Positions 24,567 to 32,802 of a stretch of 64,000 bases of DNA are shown in pieces (the first letter of the stretch is position 1; every line of letters starts with the position of its first letter). Position numbers and translations under genes: made by a program. The stretch is taken from NCBI GenBank assembly GCA_050246475.1, contig JBFWVZ010000001.1, positions 434,001 to 498,000 of the forward strand, read 5' to 3'. The DNA comes from CADEEL01 sp050246475 (GTDB lineage: Bacteria; Pseudomonadota; Alphaproteobacteria; Caulobacterales; Aquidulcibacteraceae). The notes beneath the pieces are model-generated. The model had not been told where the DNA came from. It did not search any database and was given only the letters and a program-made list of their open reading frames with translations.

Positions 24567-25271
24567 TCAAACCTTCTTCTTGGCGCTCTGCGCCGCATGC
24601 CTGGATTCTTCCAACACTTCGCACACCGCGATCGCGCCATTGTGCAGGTGCACGCGCATCAAGCGCTCCGCGCGCAGCGCATCGCCCGCGAGGATGGCTT
24701 CGATGATATCGTCGTGCTCCCGCAGCGAGGCCGCCGCGCGCTTCGGCCCCGTGAGCCCGATGAACATCAAACGGTTCGACGGGAAGGTAAGCCGCTCGGC
24801 CGCTTCCTTGATCGCCCCATTGGCGCCGAACTCGTAGAGCAGATCGTGGAAGTGTTGCCGCGGCTCGGCCAACTCCTCGGCTGTGCCGCCCGCGGACTCG
24901 TGCAGACGCTTCTGGCACGCGCGCAAGCGCTCCGCGTAATCGCCGCGATGAATGTTCTCCGCCGCGAGCTTGGCCGCATACCCTTCGATCGCTTCCCGCA
25001 ACTGAAAGATTTCGCGAATGTCGCGCTCGCTGTAGGCGCGCACGCTGGCGCCGCGATGGGGCATGAACTCCAATAGCCCTTCGCCGGTAAGCCGCCGGAT
25101 CGCCTCGCGAACCGGCCCGACGCTCACGCCGTAGAGCTGCGCGACATCGGCGACCACAAGGCGCTCGCCCTGCGCGAAGCGGCCATGGCGGATGCCTTCC
25201 CGGATTGCCTGGATCACATGCTCGACAATCGTTTCCGAAGCCGTTGCGCGCGAGGGCGGAGTGGTTGTCAT
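24567..25271 (-). CDS. GntR-family regulator (FCD subfamily)
   Basis: A 234-residue regulator. The N-terminal wHTH includes IREGIRHGRFAQGERLVVADVAQLYGVSVGPVREAIRRL (about 23-63) and the wing HRGASVRAY. The all-helical FCD effector domain follows, with the metal-site style His/Asp residues (AEPRQHFHDLLYE, REHDDIIEAI). FCD regulators usually respond to organic acids. It lies between the transporter and AtuA genes on the same strand, all within a few bases, so it is autoregulated with the cluster. Confidence 0.88.
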   Translation of the reverse strand: MTTTPPSRATASETIVEHVIQAIREGIRHGRFAQGERLVVADVAQLYGVSVGPVREAIRRLTGEGLLEFMPHRGASVRAYSERDIREIFQLREAIEGYAAKLAAENIHRGDYAERLRACQKRLHESAGGTAEELAEPRQHFHDLLYEFGANGAIKEAAERLTFPSNRLMFIGLTGPKRAAASLREHDDIIEAILAGDALRAERLMRVHLHNGAIAVCEVLEESRHAAQSAKKKV

Positions 25272-25281
25272 CGGTTGAACC

Positions 25282-26577
25282 TCAAGACGCCATCAGCGGA
25301 ACCGCGCCCGTGGCGATGGCGACAACGATCATGAACAGATAGAGCGCTAGCGCAAACGGCAGCGCGAAACGCTGCATATCGCCGACCTCGACTTTCATCA
25401 GTCCCGCGACGAGATAGATCGGCGCGATGAGTGGGCTGAGAGCGTGAATGTTCTGCCCAAGCAGCGAGGCGCGCGCGACTTCGGCCGGCGCGACCCCGAA
25501 ATGGCCGGCTGTCTCGGCCAGGATTGGCACGATGCCGAAATAGTATGCGTCGTTCGACATCACGAACGTGAAGGGGCCGCTGGTGAGCGCGACGAGCGGG
25601 CCGAAATAGGCGCCGTATTGGGGCGGCACTAGCGCCAGGAGGCTGCGGCCCATGGCGTCGACCATGCCCGTGCCGTCAAGGATGCCGGTGAAAATCCCAG
25701 CCGAAAATATGAGCAGCACGATCGGCAGCGCATTGCCCGCGTGCGCGGCGATGCGGTCCCGCTGCATGGAGAGACGGGGGTAGTTGATCAGCATCGCCGC
25801 GGCCAAGCCAATCATGAAGGCAAGCGGCAGCGGCACAAACCCGGCGATCGCGACGCCAAGCAGCGCCAGCGTCATCGCCAGATTGATCCAGAAGAGCCGC
25901 GGCCGCTCCGCGCCCTGTTCGCGTTCGAAGAGCGCCGCGGAAGCGTCTGTCTCCAGCTGCACGACGCCGAGCCGCTTGCGCTCAAGCGCGCCCAGGACGA
26001 ACGCGATGACGAAAACGCCCGCGATGCCGGCGAGCATCGTGGGAATGAGCGGCAGGAAAATATCCATCATCGGCACGTTGAGCGCGGAGGAGACGCGCGC
26101 CATCGGTCCGCCCCACGGCGCCATGTTGATGATGGAGTTCGCCGATCCAAGCAGCACCGCGAGGATGAGCGGGTTCATTCCGATGCGCCGGTAGATCGGC
26201 AAAAACGCGCCGATTGTGACGATCGCGGTCGTTGCGCCGTCGCCGTCGAGCGAAACGACTGTCGCCACCGCGGCGGTCGCGAGCGCGACCTTCTGGGGAT
26301 CGCCGCTCGCGTAGCGCACCGCGCCCCGCACCAGCGGATCGAAGAGCCCCGCATCGATCATGATGCTGAAATAAAGCACCGCGAACACGAGCGTGACGGC
26401 CGTCGGCGCAAGCGCGGTCACGCCCGAAAGCGCCATCGCCGCCAGACCGAGCCCATGGCCCGCGATCAATCCGAAAACGATGGGAACGAGGATGAGCGCA
26501 GCGGTCGCGGAAAGCGCGCGCGTCATGATCAAAACCATGAACGCCGCGATCATCGCGAAGCCGATGAGCGCCAGCAT
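25282..26577 (-). CDS. CitMHS-family citrate/hydroxycarboxylate transporter
   Basis: A 431-residue inner-membrane transporter with about 11-12 hydrophobic helices. Family signatures: VTLVFAVLYFSIMIDAGLFDP, VVSLDGDGATTAIVTIGAFLPIYRRIGMNP (cut here) and NMAPWGGPMARVSSAL. CitMHS proteins import citrate or related tri- and dicarboxylates, often as metal complexes with protons. It is 10 bases upstream of the GntR gene and follows the TonB receptor gene, linking outer- and inner-membrane uptake in one unit. Confidence 0.87.
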   Translation of the reverse strand: MLALIGFAMIAAFMVLIMTRALSATAALILVPIVFGLIAGHGLGLAAMALSGVTALAPTAVTLVFAVLYFSIMIDAGLFDPLVRGAVRYASGDPQKVALATAAVATVVSLDGDGATTAIVTIGAFLPIYRRIGMNPLILAVLLGSANSIINMAPWGGPMARVSSALNVPMMDIFLPLIPTMLAGIAGVFVIAFVLGALERKRLGVVQLETDASAALFEREQGAERPRLFWINLAMTLALLGVAIAGFVPLPLAFMIGLAAAMLINYPRLSMQRDRIAAHAGNALPIVLLIFSAGIFTGILDGTGMVDAMGRSLLALVPPQYGAYFGPLVALTSGPFTFVMSNDAYYFGIVPILAETAGHFGVAPAEVARASLLGQNIHALSPLIAPIYLVAGLMKVEVGDMQRFALPFALALYLFMIVVAIATGAVPLMAS

Positions 26578-26659
26578 CAGACGCGCCCCGCCAAGAAAGA
26601 AGCCGCCAGCGGCGCGCGGGCCGCTGGCGGTTGAGGCGCACGGAGGTCTGCGTCGAGGC

Positions 26660-28849
26660 TCAATAATTCCAACGCAAGGTCACGCCGTAGGTCGGCGGGG
26701 GATTGAAGGAGGCGAAGGTCGCGCCGATGAACGTCGCCTGGTGTGTGCGCGTCACCTCGTCGGTGAGGTTGCGGCCCCAAAGCGAGAGGGACCAATCGCC
26801 CTCCGCGCTGGTGAACACCGCGCGCGCATCGACGAAGTGCGTGGGATCGCGGAACTCATTGCCCACATTGCTCGCGTCATCCCATATGAAGCTCTCGTAC
26901 TGATAGTCGACCGCGAACTCGAGTTCGGCGCCGGAGCCGAACGTGTGCGTGTAGGACGGCGAGAGCACGACCTTGTTCTCCGGCACGCGCGTCAGATTGT
27001 TGCCGCTATAGTCGGTGGATGGCAGCACGTAGCTGTCGAACGTCGCGTCGGTATAGGCGTAGCTCGCGTCGAGGCGGAAGCCGGCGCCGATGTCCCAGCG
27101 CAGCAGCGTTTCGTAGCCGTAGATCGTGGCGTCCGCGTTTGCCGTAAAGATGTTCAGGCCGCTCGTCTCGCGAACTTGCAGATCCTCATAGTTCATCACG
27201 TAGAACGTGTTGTTCCAGATGAGGCGCCCATCGAGGAAGCTGCTGCGCGTGCCGATCTCGTATTGCGTGGCGAATTCGGGATCGAACGGCGTCAACGCAT
27301 CGAGCTGATTTTCCGGCGTCTCCTGGAAGCCGCCGCTCTTGAAGCCGCGTGAAATCATCACGTAGGCCATGTGCTCGTCGCTGAAATGATAGTCGACGCC
27401 GACCCGCCACGTCACGGCCTCCCAACTCGCCGTGTTCGTCGCGTCGATATCCTCTTCCGCGCGGAACGTGGCGTCGCTGTCGAGATTGTCGACGTGATAG
27501 GTCTTTTCGTCCTCCGTGTAGCGGATGCCGGCGGTGAGGTTGAGCCGCTCCGTCAGCGGGATGGTCGCGTCCGCGTAAATCGCGCGGCTCTCCACTTCGG
27601 CGCGCTGATGATAGATTTCGGTTAGAAGCAGGCCCTCGGTGCCGCCGTCGCTGAAATCGAAAACACCGTCGAAATCCGGGATCGCGAGATCGAGCCTGTC
27701 GTCGCGGCGCGTGTCGGCGTTGAAAGCATAGAGCCCCACGACCCAATCGATCCCGCTGCCACCGGGGGAGAGGAGGCGCAATTCGTGGCTCGTGGAGGAG
27801 CTGTCTTCCAGATTGCCGCCGCCGATGCTGATGCGAGACGCTTCATCGCGCGGCCCGCCGTCGAAATCGTAATCGACCTCGTAATTCACCTCGCGATGAC
27901 CGACGAGATAGTTGAGCGTGAAGTGCGGCAGATCCCAAATCGCTTGCGCGCGCACGCCCCAGGTGTCGCGATCCTGGCGCCCGTCATACTCGGATGCCGC
28001 TGAATCGCGGTCCGTGTTGACGTTCCAGAAGCCCGAAAGAGGATCGGTATCGTCCAGCGCGACGACGTATTGCGCAGGGCCGTTAGCGCGATCGGTCGTA
28101 ACGTCGGCGCCGATAGAGAAGCGCAGCTGCTCCGTCGGCTCAAGCAGGAATTGCACGCGTCCGCTGCGCGTATCCTGATCGGAGAGTTCGCCGCCCGTTG
28201 TCAGATTGTCCGCATATCCGCCGTGCGTGCGGATCGCGCCGCTCGCGCGGATCGCCGCCGCATCGCCAAGCGGCACATTGACGAAGCCGGCCGCATCCGC
28301 GCGCTCATAATTGCCCAGGCTGCCCTCAAGCGAAGCGTCGAACGCGCCCGGATCGGGCATGGCGGAAATCACATTGATCGCGCCGCCCACGACGTTGCGT
28401 CCATAGAGTGTGCCCTGCGGGCCCTTCACCACTTCGATGCGCGCAACGTCGAACGCGTCGAACGCGATCATCGTCGGGCGTGCGAGATAGACTTCGTCGA
28501 GGAAGACGCCCGCGCTCGGATCGCCCGCCGCGCCGCGATCGGAAGAACCGACACCGCGCACAAAGAGACGCGGCTGGCCCGACGGGAAGGCGTCGAAGTT
28601 GAGGCCTGGCGTGCGCGCGGCGACGTCGGGCACAGCCTGGATCCGGGCATCGCGAATTTCTTGCGCGCCAAACGTCGTCACCGTGACGGGGACGTCTTGC
28701 ATATTTTGGTCGCGCCGCTGTGCGGTGACGACGATCTCTTCGCCAACCGCACCTTGTTGCGCTTCTTGAGCCCAGGCCGATGCGACGCTCATCAACGCAC
28801 CGAGTGAGGCGCTCGCAAACAAGATCCCGGCGCCTAGCTTCGTCCGCAT
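26660..28849 (-). CDS. TonB-dependent receptor (cluster 1)
   Basis: A 729-residue outer-membrane receptor. The signal peptide ends SAWA (about residue 27), followed by EEIVVTAQRRDQNMQDVPVTV, a plug domain (RVEVVKGPQGTLYGRNVVGGAIN-type segment) and a beta-barrel ending in TLRWNY with aromatic terminal residue. The start at ATG 28849 is preceded by GGGAGGGAA. It heads the same-strand unit with the CitMHS transporter and AtuA/DUF4387, implying uptake of a carboxylate-containing compound or its metal chelate. No N-terminal signalling extension is seen. Confidence 0.93.
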   Translation of the reverse strand: MRTKLGAGILFASASLGALMSVASAWAQEAQQGAVGEEIVVTAQRRDQNMQDVPVTVTTFGAQEIRDARIQAVPDVAARTPGLNFDAFPSGQPRLFVRGVGSSDRGAAGDPSAGVFLDEVYLARPTMIAFDAFDVARIEVVKGPQGTLYGRNVVGGAINVISAMPDPGAFDASLEGSLGNYERADAAGFVNVPLGDAAAIRASGAIRTHGGYADNLTTGGELSDQDTRSGRVQFLLEPTEQLRFSIGADVTTDRANGPAQYVVALDDTDPLSGFWNVNTDRDSAASEYDGRQDRDTWGVRAQAIWDLPHFTLNYLVGHREVNYEVDYDFDGGPRDEASRISIGGGNLEDSSSTSHELRLLSPGGSGIDWVVGLYAFNADTRRDDRLDLAIPDFDGVFDFSDGGTEGLLLTEIYHQRAEVESRAIYADATIPLTERLNLTAGIRYTEDEKTYHVDNLDSDATFRAEEDIDATNTASWEAVTWRVGVDYHFSDEHMAYVMISRGFKSGGFQETPENQLDALTPFDPEFATQYEIGTRSSFLDGRLIWNNTFYVMNYEDLQVRETSGLNIFTANADATIYGYETLLRWDIGAGFRLDASYAYTDATFDSYVLPSTDYSGNNLTRVPENKVVLSPSYTHTFGSGAELEFAVDYQYESFIWDDASNVGNEFRDPTHFVDARAVFTSAEGDWSLSLWGRNLTDEVTRTHQATFIGATFASFNPPPTYGVTLRWNY

Positions 28850-28960
28850 GTTTCCCTCCCGTCCTCGTGTCCCCGAGGTGAAGCGGAAGCTAATGGCCGA
28901 TCCTAGCCTGACCAAGCAGATTATAGCATAATCAATCAGCCTCACCAAAGACAGAAAAAT

Positions 28961-28990
28961 ATAATAAATTCAATCCATTACTGACCACAA
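28961..28990 (-). promoter_or_regulatory. Candidate promoter of the TonB receptor operon
   Basis: On the minus strand TTGTGG (28985-28990) and TATTAT (28961-28966) are separated by 18 bases, about 112 bases upstream of the receptor start, in locally AT-rich DNA. The match to the sigma-70 consensus is reasonable; the assignment is by sequence only. Confidence 0.4.
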
Positions 28991-29019
28991 TGGCTGTCTC
29001 AGGGTTGCCGTATTCGCAT

Positions 29020-29035
29020 AATGCATCAATGCATT
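29020..29035. promoter_or_regulatory. AATGCAT palindrome, candidate operator
   Basis: AATGCAT (29020-29026) and ATGCATT (29029-29035) form a perfect inverted repeat with a two-base spacer, just upstream of the candidate promoter. It may bind the GntR regulator of the cluster or another dimeric regulator. Confidence 0.4.
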
Positions 29036-29476
29036 TGTATATAACACAGCGTTAGGCGCCATTGGCCGAAGATGCTCGTCGAACGAACGTCGACGCCGGG
29101 AGCTGAGTGGGTAGGGATGTGGATAGCGATTTCGCAGCTCGACCTGACCAAGGCGAACCTCTGCAATCGTAGGGATCTCAAGCAAGCCGTCCGTTTGGCG
29201 GAGAGTGCCTCCACCTATCGTCTGTTTCGGGGCAATAGCGGACGGGGTCCTTGCGCGCCCCGCGCGAGGAAGCGGACGTTCGCGTGCAGGGGGACGTGGA
29301 CGAGTGGATTGCGATGTACACTCCTCTCTCTTTCCTGAGCCTGTATCCAATGGCCTGACTGACAATGGATATGCCATCTCGCAGGAGATCGCGCCTCGCT
29401 CGCCAGCAGGCGGAACTGTGCGCGCGACCAGCGTTCTCACTGGCGCAATGGGGCGGCTGGGGTTACCTGGCAAAGG

Positions 29477-29917
29477 ATGCTCACCAGCAAGGCCAAGTAC
29501 GCGCTGCGGGCGATGATCGATCTGGCGGTTCACGCCAATCGAGGGCCGGCATTTATTGGCGATGTGGCCGCGCGCCAGGAGATCCCGCGCCGGTTCCTGG
29601 AGAACATCCTGCTCGAACTCAGGAAGCACGGGCTGGTGGTGAGCCATCGCGGCAAAAATGGCGGCTACGCGCTTGCCCGCCCCCCGGAGAACATTTCCTT
29701 CGCCGAGGTGATCCGGGCGATGGACGGGCCGCTGGCGCTCTCACCGTGTGCCAGCCGCACGGCCTATCAGCGCTGCGAGGACTGTAAGGACGAGGCGACC
29801 TGCGCCATCCGCCGCGTGCTGCTTAACGTCCGGGACGCGACCGCCGGGATCCTGGAAGGAGTGACTTTAGCCTCCGCGGCGGGGGACGCAGGACGCCTAA
29901 AAGCTCTTTTAGCATAA
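29477..29917 (+). CDS. Rrf2-family regulator of the sulfate uptake locus
   Basis: A 146-residue regulator: MLTSKAKYALRAMIDLA, then FLENILLELRKHGLVVSHRGKNGGY, the classic Rrf2 winged helix. Four cysteines follow (C91, C100, C103, C109 in PCASRTAYQRCEDCKDEATC), differing from the IscR three-Cys spacing. They could hold an Fe-S cluster or another metal. Rrf2 proteins such as CymR regulate cysteine and sulfur genes. Its position directly ahead of porin, sulfate-binding and Cys permease genes suggests it controls sulfate uptake. Confidence 0.85.
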   Translation: MLTSKAKYALRAMIDLAVHANRGPAFIGDVAARQEIPRRFLENILLELRKHGLVVSHRGKNGGYALARPPENISFAEVIRAMDGPLALSPCASRTAYQRCEDCKDEATCAIRRVLLNVRDATAGILEGVTLASAAGDAGRLKALLA

Positions 29918-29918
29918 T

Positions 29919-29937
29919 CTCGATTGAATTAGTCGAG
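29919..29937. promoter_or_regulatory. CTCGA-TCGAG inverted repeat, candidate Rrf2 operator
   Basis: CTCGA (29919-29923) and TCGAG (29933-29937) flank nine AT-rich bases, starting one base after the Rrf2 stop and about 90 bases before the porin start. AT-rich 20-30 base palindromes are typical of Rrf2 sites. The assignment is by position. Confidence 0.4.
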
Positions 29938-30027
29938 TTACTGGACTTAACCTTTCCAAGCGACGGGACGGAGCGCGTTACCCTCCCCGCGTGAGCGCCA
30001 CATGAGCCGTGGCCGGTGGAGAGGGTG

Positions 30028-31572
30028 ATGAAGGCTTTTCGCACACGGGCCGCAATTCTGATGGGGGCCTCCTGGCTTGCGTTGACCGGCGTGGCCGCGG
30101 CGCAAGGTGCTGCTCCCGCTGCTGCCGCGGAGGATCCACGCGACGCGCTCATTCGCGATCTGGCCGCGCGCATCGAGGCGCTCGAAGCGCAAATCGGCGA
30201 TCTCGCCGAGCGATCGGCCGCCAGCACGGACGATGTGCGCCGCATCGTGAATGAAGCGCCGCAAGTCACCATCAACAATGCCCGCCCTCAGATCGCTTCA
30301 GCGGACGGCAGCTTCCGTACAGCATTTCGCGGGCTCTTCCAGCTCGATGCAGCGTCCTACCTGCAAGACGATCCGTCGGGCCCAGACAATCGCCGCGCCG
30401 GCGCGACGACCGCTGAAGGGCCCGCGGCGCGCGATCTCTCATCGGGCCTCAATTTCCGCCGCGCACGCATCGGGCTTGAAGGCACCGCCTTTCGCGATTG
30501 GAACTATGCCATCACATACGAGGCCGGCGGCAGCGGCACGGAAGCATCGTCGCTCCAGCAAGCGTGGATCGAATACGCGGGCTGGCGCCCGTTTGGGCTT
30601 GAAAATCCGCTGCGTGCGCGCGTCGGCGCCTATGCGTGGCCGGTTGGTCTTGAAGACGCGACGTCGAATTCAGACTCAGTGTTTCCTGAGCGCGCCGCGG
30701 CGGCTGAACTCGTGCGCGGCCTCGCCGGCGGGGATGGCCGCACAGGGGCGGGGCTCTTCGCCAACGGCGCGCGCTGGAACGCGTCGCTGTCGCTGACAGG
30801 CGCGCTTGTCGGCAATACGGGCGAATTCGATGAGCAAACCGCCGCGATCGGGCGAATCGCGTTCTTGCCGCTGCGCGGTGAAAATTACGGCGTCCACGTC
30901 GGCGCCAACGTGCACAACATTTTCCAACTCCCCGACACGACTGCGCCCGGCGCAGGCTCGAGTGCTGTCATTCGTTTACGGGAGCGTCCCGAATTGCGCG
31001 TGGATGGAACGCGCCTCGTTGATACCGGCAATCTCTCCGCCGACAGCGTGCTCGCCTATGGGCTGGAGCTTGGCACGCAATATCGCGGCTTCCTCGCCAC
31101 CGGCGAATGGCTGCACATTGATGTTGATCGCCCGGGCGCGCTCGCTGATCCGGATTTCTCCGGTTGGTACGTGCAGACGTCTTACGTTCTGACGGGTGAA
31201 CAACGGCGTTGGAGTGCGGCGAGCGGCGGTTTTGCAGGCGTGCGCCCGACAAATCCGCTCAATCCAAGCGAAGGCCATTGGGGCGCGTTCGAAATCGCGG
31301 CGCGCTATTCCGCGCTCGATCTCAATTTCAACGAAGGGCTCGAAGGCTTCGCACCATCGGCCGGCGGCGTGCGCGGCGGCGAGCAGGAGATCACCTCGCT
31401 CGGCCTCAATTGGTACCCGAACGCAGCCATCCGTTTCCTGCTCGATTATCAGTTCGTCTCGATAGACCGGCTCAATCCCGCCGCCTTGATCTTCACGACA
31501 ACACCGGTCAACGGCGCCCAGATCGGCCAGGACTATCAGGTTCTCTCCCTGCGTTCGCAGCTTTCCTTCTAG
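30028..31572 (+). CDS. OprO/OprP-like anion porin
   Basis: A 514-residue outer-membrane porin. The signal peptide ends AAAQ (about 26). A short periplasmic coiled coil follows (DLAARIEALEAQIGDLAER, about 44-62), as in other OprO/P porins, then the barrel starting FRGLFQLDAASYLQDD and ending RSQLSF with terminal Phe. LNFRRARIGLEGTAFRDWNY is the family signature. OprO/P proteins pass phosphate or other anions. Next to sulfate permease genes it probably admits sulfate. The start is ATG 30028 after GGAGAG; ATG 30016 is possible. Confidence 0.85.
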   Translation: MKAFRTRAAILMGASWLALTGVAAAQGAAPAAAAEDPRDALIRDLAARIEALEAQIGDLAERSAASTDDVRRIVNEAPQVTINNARPQIASADGSFRTAFRGLFQLDAASYLQDDPSGPDNRRAGATTAEGPAARDLSSGLNFRRARIGLEGTAFRDWNYAITYEAGGSGTEASSLQQAWIEYAGWRPFGLENPLRARVGAYAWPVGLEDATSNSDSVFPERAAAAELVRGLAGGDGRTGAGLFANGARWNASLSLTGALVGNTGEFDEQTAAIGRIAFLPLRGENYGVHVGANVHNIFQLPDTTAPGAGSSAVIRLRERPELRVDGTRLVDTGNLSADSVLAYGLELGTQYRGFLATGEWLHIDVDRPGALADPDFSGWYVQTSYVLTGEQRRWSAASGGFAGVRPTNPLNPSEGHWGAFEIAARYSALDLNFNEGLEGFAPSAGGVRGGEQEITSLGLNWYPNAAIRFLLDYQFVSIDRLNPAALIFTTTPVNGAQIGQDYQVLSLRSQLSF

Positions 31573-31589
31573 CAATCCGGAGTCGGACG

Positions 31590-32624
31590 ATGACGAAAAC
31601 GTTTTCACGCCGCGCGGTCTCGGCAGGCTTGGGCGCGGGCGCGCTTGCGGCCGCTTCCGGCGCATTGGCGCAGCCGGCGCGGGGCCCAACACTCCTCAAT
31701 GTCTCCTACGATCCGACACGTGAGCTCTACGAGGAATTCAATCGCGTCTTTATCGACGCGTGGGCGCGCGATCATGAGGGCCAACGCCTGACGATCAATC
31801 AATCGCATGGCGGCTCGGGCCGGCAGGCGCGCTCCGTGATCGATGGCTTGCGCGCCGATGTCGTGACGCTCGCTGTCGGGCAGGATATCGATGAGATCGC
31901 AGCGCGCGGTCTTATCGCGCGCAATTGGCAATCGCGCCTGCCGAACAACTCAGCGCCCTACACGTCCACGATCGTCTTCCTTGTACGGCGCGGCAACCCA
32001 TGGCGCATCCGCGATTGGGGCGACCTCATCCGGCCAGGCCGGCAAATCATTACGCCCAATCCAAAAACCTCGGGCGGCGCGCGTTGGAATTATCTCGCGG
32101 CATGGGCGTGGGCGCTGCGCCAGCCCGGCGGCAACGACGCAACCGCGCGCGCGTTCGTGCAGCAGCTCTACCGCCAAGTGCCCGTGCTCGATACTGGGGC
32201 GCGGGGCTCCACGACGACGTTCGTGCAGCGCCGCATCGGCGACGTGCTGCTCGCGTGGGAGAATGAAGCGTATCTCGCCGTGCGCGAACTCGGCGCGGGG
32301 CAAGTCGATATCGTCTATCCCTCCGTCTCCATTCTGGCGGAGCCCTCCGTCGCGGTCGTGGACCGCAACGTCGATCGCGCCGGAACGCGCCGTTATGCGG
32401 AGGCGTATTTGCGCTATCTGTACACCTCGACCGGCCAGCAGATCGCGGTGCGCAATTATTATCGCCCGCGTGACGCCACGCTCCTGCAGCAAAACCGCCA
32501 GATCTTCCGGGATATCCCGCTCGTGACGGTCGATCAGCAATTCGGCGGCTGGGCCGCGGCCACGCGCACCCACTTCGCTGACGGCGCGATTTTCGATCAG
32601 ATTACGGGCGCACGCCGGACTTGA
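31590..32624 (+). CDS. sbp: Periplasmic sulfate-binding protein (copy 1)
   Basis: A 344-residue binding protein for the sulfate ABC importer. The export signal begins MTKTFSRRAVSAGLGAGAL (SRR could allow Tat export) and ends at about SGALAQP. Family motifs: LLNVSYDPTRELYEEFN, NQSHGGSGRQARSVIDGL, ITPNPKTSGGARWNYLAAW and ATTF-like STTTFVQRRIGDVLLAWENEA (cut into blocks). CCGGAG precedes the ATG at 31590; the same frame is open upstream inside the porin gene but is not coding there. Confidence 0.92.
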   Translation: MTKTFSRRAVSAGLGAGALAAASGALAQPARGPTLLNVSYDPTRELYEEFNRVFIDAWARDHEGQRLTINQSHGGSGRQARSVIDGLRADVVTLAVGQDIDEIAARGLIARNWQSRLPNNSAPYTSTIVFLVRRGNPWRIRDWGDLIRPGRQIITPNPKTSGGARWNYLAAWAWALRQPGGNDATARAFVQQLYRQVPVLDTGARGSTTTFVQRRIGDVLLAWENEAYLAVRELGAGQVDIVYPSVSILAEPSVAVVDRNVDRAGTRRYAEAYLRYLYTSTGQQIAVRNYYRPRDATLLQQNRQIFRDIPLVTVDQQFGGWAAATRTHFADGAIFDQITGARRT

Positions 32625-32716
32625 GTGGACCTGAACGACTGGCGACCTAATCTACATTGACGCGATCGGCTTTATCACGTTGCCTCGGACGGCTTAGGCC
32701 CGACGGGGCGGCGTCA

Positions 32717-32749
32717 GGGGCGCGGCGCTCTCCTCGTCCGCCGCGCCCC
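32717..32749. terminator. GC-rich hairpin between the two sulfate-binding protein genes
   Basis: GGGGCGCGGCG (32717-32727) and CGCCGCGCCCC (32739-32749) form a perfect 11-base stem with an 11-base loop, without a T-run. It may attenuate transcription or stabilise the upstream mRNA end, making the first binding protein more abundant than the permease. Confidence 0.5.
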
Positions 32750-32802
32750 GTTCGGGGGCCGATCGAGACGTGGGCGTTCAGTAGGGGCCTTGAGGAGTTC
32801 GG

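Larger units (their letters stand above)
28850..29476. other. Regulatory intergenic region between TonB receptor and Rrf2 genes
   Basis: About 630 bases between divergent genes with no credible coding frame. The 28900-29050 part is notably AT-rich for this genome and holds a promoter candidate and a palindrome. The remainder to 29476 shows no recognisable gene, RNA or repeat. Short open frames here lack ribosome-binding sites. Confidence 0.6.

Noticed and set aside
29104..29115. GTGGGTAGG as a fourth integrase arm box
   Set aside because: A single unpaired 8-9 base match; the other sites are all paired.
28970..29647. 225-codon minus-strand frame across the Rrf2 start
   Set aside because: No family resemblance; overlaps a clear Rrf2 gene and the regulatory gap.
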